Assembly (NCBI GenBank): GCA_022497155.1 | Contig: MU385751.1 | Coordinates: 248,001 to 312,000 of the forward strand | Origin: Whalleya microplaca | Taxonomy: Eukaryota > Ascomycota > Sordariomycetes > Xylariales > Xylariaceae | DNA: 64,000 nt | Direction: 5' to 3' | Shown: in pieces, positions 50,332 through 61,413 of the stretch | Numbering within the stretch: the first letter of the stretch is position 1 | Layout of the letters: each line of letters starts with the position of its first letter | Made by a program: the position numbers and the translations under genes | Notes under the pieces: generated by a model | Databases searched by the model: none | The model's input: the letters and a program-made list of their open reading frames with translations, nothing else | Told to the model about the DNA's origin: nothing

Positions 50332-51469
50332 ATGACGAATCCACCCTTCTCTAAGCCAAGAAGTAAATTTGGCGTGACTGCTTGCACAAACTGCAGAGCA
50401 AGTAAGGTACACGATATCCTCATATGCATATATCTGATCATGTTGAAGTCCCTAACATTAGTAGCTAAAATGTACGGGTGAACCACATGGATGCCAGAGG
50501 TGCTTAGCCAAGAAGCTCCAATGCAGCTATTCGAGTCTTCGAAAAGGGAGCTGCCAGAACAATGGCCAGACTCAGTCGCCAGGTACGCTCCAAGGACCAG
50601 TCGACGAGACTGCCGATATTGAGAATCCGGATCAAGCATACATAGTTCAAGACATAGAACTTAGCTTTGACCCACTCGACTCTTTGGACTCTGTTGAGGC
50701 AACCTCCCTGCATGTGCCCAGCACAGTCGTCTCAGATGACGAGAACACGCTCGTTCCGTATGCCTTAACCGGCTCCAGTTTTTCCTTTGCAGCAGATTTG
50801 AGCTCAGAACCTTGGAACGACGCCAATCTCTATCAGAATATTGAGTCGATCTCGGGGTCAACAGCTCAAAGCACAATTGCTAATTTCGATTCGAGCCCCT
50901 ATTTCCACTACCCTGACATGAAACCAGCGGAAAATCTAGCTAATATCGGACAAATATGTACATGCTTTTCTCGAGCTGCCAATATCTATGAGACTATTGA
51001 GGTGAACCTCGTCTGGAGCCGCAATGAGCAGACCAGCGATGCAGTCGATATGCTGCAGCACCAGAAGCAGACGATGACAGATTGCGAATTGATTCTTGAG
51101 TGCCGACAGTGTATCACACAATCATCATTTATCATGTTGCTGTTATCTATGTGTAATAAGATATTAGGTGCTTTGGAAGCTGTTTGTCATGATTGCCAAC
51201 TGAAAGATGTAGGCAGTGGCTCTAAGGGGCGACCAAAAGGCAAGGGCAGCTCGACCGAGATTCGGCGGCGTGGGTTCAGGGTCTCGAAGCGCCAGCTGGA
51301 TGAAGACGACGAGCGCCTTGTTTTGAAAAGTTTGTTCCATGCGCGTGTTACCAGGCTGGACGTTTTAGTGGGCAGACTTGAGAAATTGGTGCGGGAGCAG
51401 AACTGGCCGGCCCATAGAGGTATGACCAGAGAGTTGAACGACCGAGTACGAACCCTGATTATGGTGTAG
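50332..51469 (+). CDS. Zn2Cys6 transcription factor with AflR-type regulatory domain
   Basis: Nuclear binuclear zinc cluster activator of the class that controls secondary-metabolite clusters. Exons 50332-50406 and 50465-51469 (58-nt intron, GTACAC..GTAG) give 359 residues from MTNPPFSKPRSKFG. The intron interrupts the zinc cluster, which reads CX2CX6CX6CX2CX6C (cysteines 18, 21, 28, 35, 38, 45; ACTNCRASK then LKCTGEPHGCQRC). The C-terminal half (from LANIGQICTCFSRAANIYET, with the Cys-rich CRQCITQSSFIMLLLSMCNKI) resembles the aflatoxin-regulator domain. In-frame ATGs at 50203 and 50278 would extend the N-terminus; 50332 gives the usual short leader. No stop or frameshift breaks it, in contrast to its P450 and MFS neighbours. 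Confidence 0.85.
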
Positions 51470-52344
51470 AACGGGGCGTTCTAGAGGATCATCCATTACT
51501 TAATTCGACGAGAATATCAGATTATCAAGGGACGGAGAATCGCGGTTGACAGATTTGGTAGCAAGGAATTACGATGACTTAGAACGTGGCCGATATTAGA
51601 TTTGCACAGATATAGTGTCTGTGAAACACAACTGGTGATACATCGAAGGATAATTGGAGTTATACTTAAAGCCTGGCAAAGATCGATGGAGCTTAAGTGG
51701 TCTTCAGCAATAGATAACAACTCACAACGATGGGTAGATAGACGGCCTTGCTGTAGTAAATCGGCAGATGGGGTTATGATAGAGGTTTGGAGCTCGTGTA
51801 CTACTCAATAGAATAGCTACCCCTATTTTGAGAAGCAATTGACTACAATCATTTTATGTAATACACGGGGTACATGCAGTAGCCAATCCCCCATGCATGA
51901 TATCTATAACCTGAAGCCCCATATCCTTACCCCGGTTATGAGACATCATAGAAGCAGAATGTGATATCTGCTTAATTAATCAAATGGTTAGTGACCCCTC
52001 CATACAGCAGTTCATGCAATGCAACATCACTCAGTAAGCAAACAGCTAGGCATCTGTACGTCACCTAAGAATTGACGCGTGGAACAAGACCCAAACGCGC
52101 GGGTTCGAGTTACTAACATAGTACGTGGGGGTAATGGAGAAAGTATTTCAACGATGGATGCCGGACACCAGCTGGCGAACAATCTTGAGGTATTATTTGC
52201 GCTGGTTATCACGCCACACTATGTCTCTTGGTCATTGAGGAGGCGTAATAGTTAACGTAACATTTGGTTACTTAGTTTCCGTGTAAACCGACGCCTTTAA
52301 GTCAAATCTAATACGCCTGAAAGCAAGTTTGATCTTAGGAGAAG
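51470..52344. other. Spacer downstream of Zn2Cys6 gene
   Basis: No gene recognised. Confidence 0.45.
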
Positions 52345-53027
52345 TGTCACGATAATAGGGGTATTAGTTATGTAAAGTACACACAAGTCATAGCTTTACG
52401 TTGATATTCCCACCATTCGTATCAATTACCCATATCTAGGTAGCTATTACTCGAAATAGACACTGAACAATTTTCAAGGAGCAGAATAGTTGAACAATTG
52501 AATGGTTGAGATTAAACAACGTTGCTGATCAAAACAATCCGTTTCCCTGTGCTCTCTCCTAAGTTTTCCGCATCATTCAGGTGTCGGTACGCAGGCGAGC
52601 CAATCGGCCGTCAGCACGCTGTCGGTCCTTCGCCATTAGGCAACTAACAGTGATTGTTATTCTCTCTTATGCCCGGCTTTTCCCACGACCAAGTCGGTAT
52701 TACTGTAATTAGGCACCTACAACTAGGTAACTACACGCTATATCCGTTTACCTGTGCTCTGCTATCTGCTGTCTATCTGTTCTTGCCCTGCTGCATAGGT
52801 GCTCTCTGTTCTGTGCTTTGCACATGATTCAGGGGCTCCTAGGCTGCAACTTGTTGATGTTAAAACGTGTATGGACGCGTCGCGTAAACTGGTTGCTTCA
52901 TACTGATTTATGCAAGTCGTTACTATCAAAGCTCGCCATCAGAATGTTTAACACTTCAATTCAACTTGCCCTCTGCAAGCGCACACACAGGACGACACCA
53001 CAGCCACATACACATATATATAATAAA
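52345..53027 (+). mobile_element. Possible LTR remnant sharing its terminus with the 63.2 kb solo LTR
   Basis: Begins TGTCACGATAATAGGGG, matching 16 bases of the solo LTR at 63242. No second end or target duplication was found. TGGTGAGCCGAT at 53027-53038 could be a primer-binding site next to an LTR end, which would make this a 5' LTR fragment of about 680 bp. The right boundary is a guess. Confidence 0.3.
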
Positions 53028-53131
53028 ATTGGTGAGCCGATTATAGACTCACTTAGTTGCAGAAAATCTTAGTTGATTTGATATCTGATTCTCAATCTCG
53101 ACCCCGGGAACCACCCACTATCTAAAGAATC

Positions 53132-54989
53132 ATGGGGTCGACTACGGAAGTCCAATTGGCCGACCATAAGCGTCCAAGGGAATACCCGAATGCATGGAAA
53201 CTAATCTTCCTTACCATTGGCATCTGCTTGACCATCTTCTCATTTCACTTGAGTGAGTTGAGTCTAGCCTTGATGCCTCGAGACCCATCTTTTTACCGCC
53301 AACGAATAGGGGTAACTGACGCTTTGTCTCTCCAAGCTCCTCCATCATCGCCACCGCCATCCCTAAAACCACTTCCCAATTACATAGTCTGCATGGTGTA
53401 GGCTAGTATGGGAGCGATACGTTATCGTCTGACGGTCAATGCGGGCCGACTGTGGTTGCTGACACGCATCATCCCAGCCCATCTTCTCACGACTGCTTCC
53501 GCGCAACTGCTAATCAGAAACTTCTACACAATCTTCAACATCAAATGAATCTTTCTGACGTCACTCTTCGTTTTCGAGGTCGGGAGTGCTATCTGTGGCG
53601 CAGCCACTAACTCGGTGGCATTCATCTTTGGGCGTGCAGTTGCTGGCTGTGGCAATGCCGGCCTCCTTTCCGGCGCCTTACTAATCCTAACGCATAGTGT
53701 ACCCCTCCATAGGCGTTCATTGTTTACGTGAGTAATAGGTCCTCGCATGCGTTTGAAAAGAAAAGTCTAGCTAACACCTTGTTGTGTAGTGCCATGATGG
53801 GCAGCACGTATGGCGTAGCTGCTATACCTAGCGGGGACCCCTCTTGGTGGGGCTTTCACTGATAGACTTGTGCGTCAACCTACCCCTTTCTCTAATGGAC
53901 TCACTGGCTGATCATATCTCTAACGACAGCTCAAAAAGTTATGACAATGGTGTTTCTATATCAACCCTCCAATTGGAGCAGTGACCTTCTTCGTTGCATT
54001 TCTCTTCAAATATGCCAGTGTGCCCAGTGCTTATACCTCAGAGACTGTCTTCGGCCTGATCAAGCCTTTGTATCCCCTCGGCACCCTAGCCTTCATGTCT
54101 GCCTTCGCCTGCGTCCACCTTGCACTTCAAAGGGGTGGTACAAAGTATCCATGGAATAGTGGAAATATCATCGCTTTGTTTGTCGTGTTCGGTGTGCTCA
54201 TCATTGCATTCTCTCTGGTCCAATGGTGGGCGCAAGCCAATGCAATAGTCCCGCCACATATCATCAAGAAGCGCACCACCTGGTCCTGTGCCATCTACCT
54301 ATCACCCTTGGAGCAGATTTCTTTATTTCATTCACTATATCCCCATATAGCTTCATGCCGTGCAGGGAGTCGACGCCATTGAGCTGGGAACGCGGACTCT
54401 ACCGATGCCAATCGGAAACATGGTCGGCACGACGCTAGCCGGAATCGCCGTCGCCGTGCTCGGCTAGTTTGCGCCTGTCATGGTAGTAGGCACTATTCTA
54501 ACGTCGGTGGGAGCCGGCCTGCTGACGCTTTTCAATCCGGCCACTACCACCGCCGAATGGATTGGCTACCAGGCTCTAGTAGGCCTATGAGTCGGAGCCG
54601 GGTGGCAGCAGCCCCTCGTCGCAATCCAGACAGTCCTCGGCATGAAAGACGTGCCAACTGGCACGGCCGTCCTCTCGTTTGCCCAGAGCATTGGTGGATC
54701 GTTGTTTATGAGCATGGCATAGACGGCGTTCTCAAACAAGCTGGTCCAGGAACTCACGACCAGAGTTCCCGACCTCAACCCGTCTATCGTGTTGGATGAC
54801 GGCGCGTCCAATCTTTCCGGTCTCGTCCCAGCTCAGGATGTCTCGGCAGCCATGCTGTCGTATGGCAATCGATTGACCAATGTGTTCCTCGTCGGTACCG
54901 TGTTGGTGGTGTTGTCGGCGGTCGGCAGCGTCTTCGTGGAATGGAACAGCGTTAAGGACCATAAGATTGAGGCAGTAATTGCTGCTTAA
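53132..54989 (+). pseudogene. DHA2-family MFS exporter (aflT-like), degenerate
   Basis: Relic of a 14-TM major facilitator drug/toxin exporter. It starts normally (MGSTTEVQLADHKR, then a first TM with FLTIGICLTIFSFHL). Recognisable segments follow in shifting frames: SIIATAIPK at about 53345, GVG-stop-YGS where VGWYGSAY is expected, LFVFEVGSAICGAATNSV (53565), a piece of the GGAFTDRL motif (53848), WCFYINPPIGAVTFF (53950), and a long C-terminal part to 54989 (GSLFMSMA, then FVEWNSVKDHK). At least five stops interrupt it, several explained by TGG-to-TAG/TGA or C-to-T changes, plus several frame changes. The exporter cannot be made as it stands. Confidence 0.85.
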
Positions 54990-55812
54990 GTGATCGAGAA
55001 GGGCTGGGATGATTGGAATAGGTATATGCATCTGAATCATGTAGGCAATTATGTAGTCTTTATGTAGCCTTTATGGGGCCGATTTCTGGGTCTGTGGTTG
55101 GGAAGGTGCCGATGTATGTACTTGCATTCCTACATGTAGTGTAGTCTGGTCCTTATGATGGCGGGGGAAGCATTGGTCTTATGAGGTAGTGTGATTCATA
55201 TATAAGCTAGAGTTCCTAATTGGATAGATGGTAGCTGTGTCTGTGTAGATGTAACGAGTACACCTCCTACTACCTTGATTGTAATACATACCGTAAGTAG
55301 TCTGACTCCGTGACAAGCTGGTAGGGGGCACATATATCTTATGCCAATTGGAAGTTCTAGCTTCATGATCCAACTCCCTATCAACATTGATATAATGTCT
55401 GTATTGAACTATACAACTGACCTTAAACGCCGGGTGTTTATATATCATCTGAAGATCAATATGCGTTTGAAATCAACTAAGGCCTAGCATCCCTCTTCCC
55501 TCCCACCATCTAGGAAACTACACTGACAGCGAGTAAGAAATGTGTCCCAATATACGTCCCAGCCGCTAACATCTTCCGACCAATTTTAAACGCAAATCAA
55601 GCAGTATATGTGTAGCACGGCTACATTTCCTACTAATTTCCCGACCGAGCAGACATAATGTTTCTCAACCTCCATCACTCGCTTCACTGAGGATCCAATG
55701 CCCTGCAAATCCTCTCATTTGAACGAGGTTAAACAGTTCCTAGACACGTGCATTAAAAGTGCTGTCCGAACTTCCGGCACTAAACTATGCTTGAGAATGA
55801 AGGCAATGCTAC
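54990..55812. other. Spacer between MFS and NLR pseudogenes
   Basis: No gene recognised. These are the 3' flanks of two convergent pseudogenes. Confidence 0.45.
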
Positions 55813-58800
55813 TCAAGTTCCTATATCGCCCGGTGTAACAGACTGCAGTGCAATCCGCCTTGCCTTCAGCAGCTCTTCTATTTCTTGATGTCCCCTTCCT
55901 GCTGCTATCGACTCGGGTGTTTGTCCATCTTCATTGGTGGCGAAAATGTTGGCATTGTGATCAAGTAAAACCTGAAGACAGGTAGCGTAGTCTCCGTGTG
56001 CTGCTCGATGTAATGCTGTGTCGCCTTTATTGTCTGTAAAGTCAATATTAACACCGCTTTGGAGAAGCAGTTTCACGACTGCTTCCACTTGGAATCTTAC
56101 TGCCGTTGTTAGTGGTGTTTGACCATACTCGTCTCTAAAATCAAGAGCAACATCGTGCTCCCTAAGAACCTGAATGATGCTGCAATTTACATGTTGTACT
56201 GCCCCCATCAAGGATTCCCTGGCAAATTTTCCGTCCGGGCTCATTTTGGCAATCGCTTTCTCGGCCACTAGTTTCGCAACCTTGTGACCATAATTCATTG
56301 CATGAAGCAATGCTGTCCCAGATCTCGGATGACTTAAAGTCACGTCTGCATTATGATCGAGTAGAAGTTGCACAGCAGCTTCATCCTCCATGTATATTGC
56401 GTGCATTAATGGTGTGAATCCACTATTGTCTCGTCCATAAATATCCGCATAAAATTGTTCATATTTTTGGGCATCAACATCTGCACCATTTCAAAGTAGG
56501 AGCCGGGCGATAGCATGAAATCTACCCTGGATTGCGCTTGATAGTGGCGACAGACCATCTTTATCTTGAAAATTCACATCGTAGCCTATCCTGAGTAGAA
56601 ACCTAACCATGCTCTCATTACCTCCACCTACTGCACATGGTAGTAGAGTGCCATGCGTATTGTCTAGGGTGTATCCATCTGGCAGAGTTAGGAATACCTT
56701 TTCAAGGCCAAAATATGCAGCGACATGTAGTCCTATGAGGTGTTTGTGTGGGAAAAGTTGTATTCCATTCCACAGAGCTGATCGCTCAGTAGTCGGGTAT
56801 GTCCACAATAGAAGTGAACTTTTAAGTGCGGGCTGGTTAAGAAGGAATGATGCCAACTCTTGAAAAGATGCGCAGGAATGACGGGCATGGTGTCCCCAGT
56901 AATGAGAGGCATAGATGTAAAAGGGACACAATATCTCGATATATTTATGCACCAAATTCAGCGTTAAGTCCTTGTGACAACCGTGCGATACCTCGTGCCT
57001 CTCGAACTTCCAGCGCAGATAGGACAGCATACCCGGCTGGCGCAGCTGGCTTACCACGCGCCAACTCTCCTTGCGCTGCCCATCCGATTTGCACAGAGCG
57101 TCCAGCGCGGACAACTCGTGCTCCAGCTCACGCAGATCGCCCCAAACGTGATGCTCGTGCAATAAAAATTTGTTCGACCCGCCTAGAGCGCCAGGCAAAC
57201 ACAACTTGTTGTCTTGCACACTGTGCAGCTTTCGCAGCTCGCCTTCCTTGAACAACTTGCGAAGTCTAGTTCGGTAGCCCTCCAGCTGTCGCTCTAGCAA
57301 CCCTCTCATAACATTCACGTTGAAGGGGTTTAAAGCTAGATAGGTCGTACATGTTGATGTGATGTAGGACTGGGCGGCATCGGGTACCCAGTTGGCATGC
57401 GTGTGCTCAAAGTACTCCTGTGTTGTATAATGTACTAAGCGAACTCTCCTAGTTTCATTTTCGATTGTGACCAATCCAGCACAAATTGATATCATGTCGT
57501 TGATGTCTGGGATTCGTTGATCGTCAAATTCGCGGTCCCCGTTCTTCACTGCAAGTGCGTGCTGAAGCTGTAACGTTGTGAGTGGTTTCATCGCAAAGAC
57601 GATCCAAGACAAAAAATTCTTTGCAAGTATTCGACGCTCAGAAGACTGCGCTACAATTCTCTCCATTGCATCATCATATGCTTGTGTTAACACTTCAGAT
57701 TTCTGATCTTCTGTTACTGCTTTCTCTGATTTCTTCCGAAAAAGGTCTAACGCATCAAGTATTTCCCGTGATGTCATTTTGTTCCGAAGGGATTCCAGGT
57801 AGAGATGAGCTAAGAGAAACCTGAACAGGCGTTAATGAAAGATCCCCGTTATTGCAACCGGCTATACATACATTCCGTCTACAGCCCCTGCTATGGTACC
57901 CTTGATAGACTTTTGCAGACCCTCTCGCTTCGAGATAGAATTCTGGAATGAAGATATATGTTCATCGAGGTATAGATGTATTTCTTCATCCTTAGCAGAT
58001 ATTTGAAGTGTAGTGGGATTCTTGAGTTCGTTCTCGATAGACATTATAGGCCGTGAAGTTGTGAAGATATTTACCGGAGCAGCAGCCTGCAAGTTGAATA
58101 GTTCCGTACAAGCATTGTGCGGCATGTCTCGTCGCATTCGTCAAGCGCGTCGATAATCACGAAGACCTTCGAGCACATATTGGCTACTTCTGAGAGTGCA
58201 TTTTTGATCTCGTCTAGTGATAGCTTTGTTTGATTCTTCTCATGCTGACTATAGAGACTTTTTATACTTTGCGATAAGGAAGTCTGTCTCTGGGCTAATT
58301 GTTTTAGCAAACTTGCTAGAAGATGGTTAATGCTCTGTTGGGCTTTCTGTCGGAAATTACAGTATATATACGCAATCCCGATAATTGTCTCGTTTCGGAA
58401 TTGGGTGGTAAGGTCTTGTACCACGATCGACGTCAGGAATGTCTTGCCCGATCCAGGAATGCCTGGACAATGTAGCATCTGCTTACTCCCCTTGAGCCAA
58501 CCTTGGTATTCGCTAGACCTGAGAAGCCATTCGCCCGTTCCAAGTTGTCGTTTGTCAAGAAAGTCACTTTGTTGGGTGCCATAGTCGATTGATGTGATCC
58601 AGTTGAGGATCTGACGATCTCCTTCTCTTTCCCAGTTGGACCTCAGCGTTTCGGTATTATCAACTGTATTATATTTAGAACTATAACGTTGATATAAGAC
58701 ATGCTTGGGGTATCACTAACGAAGACGTTCGTAAATCTTCTCCTCGGCATCAACCATTCCCTGGGGAATTCGATAAAGCAGCTGTTTGGCATATGCAGCT

Positions 58801-59707
58801 GCCGACATTGCTGCATATCCCTGCCACTCGTCGCTCTTGTGTGTGTCCGAGTAATGGCATATACCGCGAATTACCAAACATGGAAAGTTGTTCATAAGCC
58901 CTGCTGCTTCCATTTCAAAGCAGAGAATACCCTTTTCTGCCGCAAGTCTGTCTCGAGCCAATGCATCCTTCATGAGTCGATTGGCTGAAGCGATTAGACC
59001 GTAGTATATTGCTGGGTTATCATCATCAGCATCCCTTTCCGATCGTGAGACTAGATGAGATGCATCGTCGCCGCAAGTAATTTCACAATGGGCTTCGTCG
59101 TTTATCGGGTGAATGACATCGGTTCGATATAATCTATCGGTTCTCGCGTCTGGCCGGCCGTACTTTTTTTTGGAGTCTTGGCTTCTTTTTAAAGATAGCG
59201 TTAATGGCTTCCTCTAGTTGGTTGCCATCAGCTTCGTGCTGCGCCTTTAGTCCATTGGCTGCTGTAAGTAGGATGGTCGGTGGTCGGTGGTCGGTCTAGA
59301 AATCCTTTGGGTTGGAAACTTTGGTTTTGAATCTCATTCCCAAAATCGTACTGGATCACGCCGCCTTTATCGCCATATGGAGTGCTAACCACGATATCTC
59401 CTAGTCGGATGTCATGTTTTGAACTCGGCACACCGCCACCGATGCCGACCATTAAAACAAGTCTGATACTGGCAAAGCTTCGTCGCATATTAGTTGCAGC
59501 AGTGGTAGCAGAGGTTGTCCCATATTCTCCATGTGGTAACACAGCAATAACAACATTGTGATTCCCTATCTCCCCTAAGGTATAATCGTTGCTGTCTTCC
59601 GACTCTTGGTATTCAGGCCGTGCATGCTCCTTGTCGAGGAATGCTCGTGCGGCGACGTACTCAGTTGTTACAGCGCAGATCCAGCCGACGGTGTAATTTT
59701 CTTTCTC
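55813..59707 (-). pseudogene. Fungal NLR-type protein: nucleoside phosphorylase - NACHT - ankyrin repeats
   Basis: Relic of a STAND NTPase of the kind used in fungal non-self recognition and programmed cell death. The PNP_UDP domain begins YTVGWICAVTTEYVAA (59695) and carries GIGGGVPS and ILCFEMEAAGL. A 58-nt intron (58664-58721) leads to the NACHT domain with P-loop GIPGSGKT and Walker B VFVIIDALDECD. A 51-nt intron (57821-57871) leads to GMFLLAHLYLESL and then about seven ankyrin repeats to 55813. Lesions: no initiator ATG and an in-frame TAA just upstream (59708-59710); an extra GGTCGGT unit (three copies, 59275-59295); an 8-base homopolymer where 7 keeps the frame (59164-59171); one base lost near 58114; nonsense TGA at 56491-56493 where the repeat pattern expects Arg (CGA). 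Remaining exons are well conserved, so decay looks recent. Confidence 0.88.
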
Positions 59708-61413
59708 TTAAGATTTTATTTTACCATCAACCTTCAGTCTCTTTTCTGGGCCGGAGGTCTCTAGCTGGTAATCGGCAGTTCTTTTCGACATAATCGAACA
59801 ATTGAAGAAGCTGGGCTACGGGAGGAGTTTGGGTTATTGGGAAATAAAAGAGAAATGAAATTTGTACCCAAATTAGAGTAAGCACAGTTGCATGGGCGAA
59901 GCGGCTACTATCACTGTAAAATCCGCCATTAGAACAGTGGTCGTAGTCCATCGAGCTAAATATAGTAAAATGGTGGTGATACTTATACCCCTTTTCGCCA
60001 CTAATTTTAACGATAACCGCCGTGATAATACCGATTTCACAGTAAAAATAGACGCTTTGTTGTAATGGAGACAAGGTAAATGTCTGAAATGAAGACGTTT
60101 CCGCTTGTCCCGGTGTCATCCTCTACTATGAGGGGTCATGCGGGCGATTCTTAAGACAGTCACCAGCGGCTCATAAGCCAATAAAGGGCCAGGGTCTGTC
60201 GATGATATGCTGATCATGACACAGCTAAGCTTCAGCCACATATGTGATGTACCTATCAATTTACCGCGGAAAGGCTATTGGCCGACACAGCGGGACGAAC
60301 ATGGCGGTTAGCATATCGAGGGCAATTCATAGGGAACACTCTAGATTGAGTCTTAGTAATATAAACAGGTAACAGTCAGAAAATACTAGGGTTTAATTGA
60401 GGCAATGATCCGGAAACTGAGAGACGAGAGCCGACAAGGAGTTGAACTGAGCAAACCTATTAACAGGCTGCAGGTAAGTTACTTAGACAACTATGAACTT
60501 GGCAGCGTCACCCAAAGAGCAACAAAGTACATGAGGACATCCTCTGTGTGTCCCAGAATAGACAAGTTACTCATATTGACTTTGTAATAGCCGCGCGGGA
60601 TATGCCACACTGATTGATGTCGATAAATTAATATAGCCGGCTGCCAGACTCGATGATTACATCACCGATCTATAAGTTCTACTAGCCTCAGGTTGAAATA
60701 TTTAAATACTTAGCTTACAATATATCGCCTTAACGAACTCAAGTACTCTTTTCTTCTCCCCCCTTTTTCTTTCGTTCCCTTTTCCCTTCCTTTCCTAAGC
60801 ACTTGTTATTAATTTAAAGGCCTTCGCTTCGGCCGAAATTGCCAAGTCTAGCCTCCAATTACAGTTCATGGCGGCTAATTAGCGCGCTGAACAGTTGATG
60901 GATTAATGACTCCATTAACAGCGCCGATGGGGAGCAGTGGGATGAGGTAAGAGAGGCCAGTATTGACGGATTACAGGGATGTGTGGCTGATAATCCAGGT
61001 GGCTGGGACGCTCCACAAAGTGTGGCTATATATATAGGAGGCTCTGACTCCTCTGACTCTAGTAATAATACTTCTTTAATACTAAACACTATACTACTTA
61101 TAACCTGCGTCTATTTCATCAAGTATTACAGTTTTAAAGGTGTTAAAGCTCCTAAGGCTTCTGCTATAAGTTGCTATTGAAGTATAAATCTACGTGAGGG
61201 TTAAACATAGCATATCCATTTACTAAAAAGAAATGTACCGTATACCGTCAAGTTTTTATACCCACAACTTTACTTGACTTAAGTCACAAGAAATATAATC
61301 AAGACAATCGAAACCCCGTAATAGTAACTTCACTTGACGGGAATGCTGATTATGATCGAGTATTTTGATTAGTACCAAACCCTACCATATTAACATAGGC
61401 ACAGGCACTTTGT
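59708..61413. other. Spacer between NLR pseudogene and sulfatase
   Basis: Holds a 130-codon minus-strand frame (59727-60119, starting MTPGQAETSSFQ) of no recognised family and a short frame at 60983-61180. Neither has convincing support. Confidence 0.4.

Noticed and set aside
52101..52112. GGGTTCGAGTTA, B-box-like
   Set aside because: Lacks the conserved final C and a foldable tRNA around it.
59727..60119. 130-codon frame upstream of the NLR relic, considered as its missing first exon
   Set aside because: Stops and a frame difference separate it from the phosphorylase domain, and the gap is too short for an intron.
60983..61180. 65-codon frame with a hydrophobic segment
   Set aside because: Too short, no family match, AT-rich surroundings.
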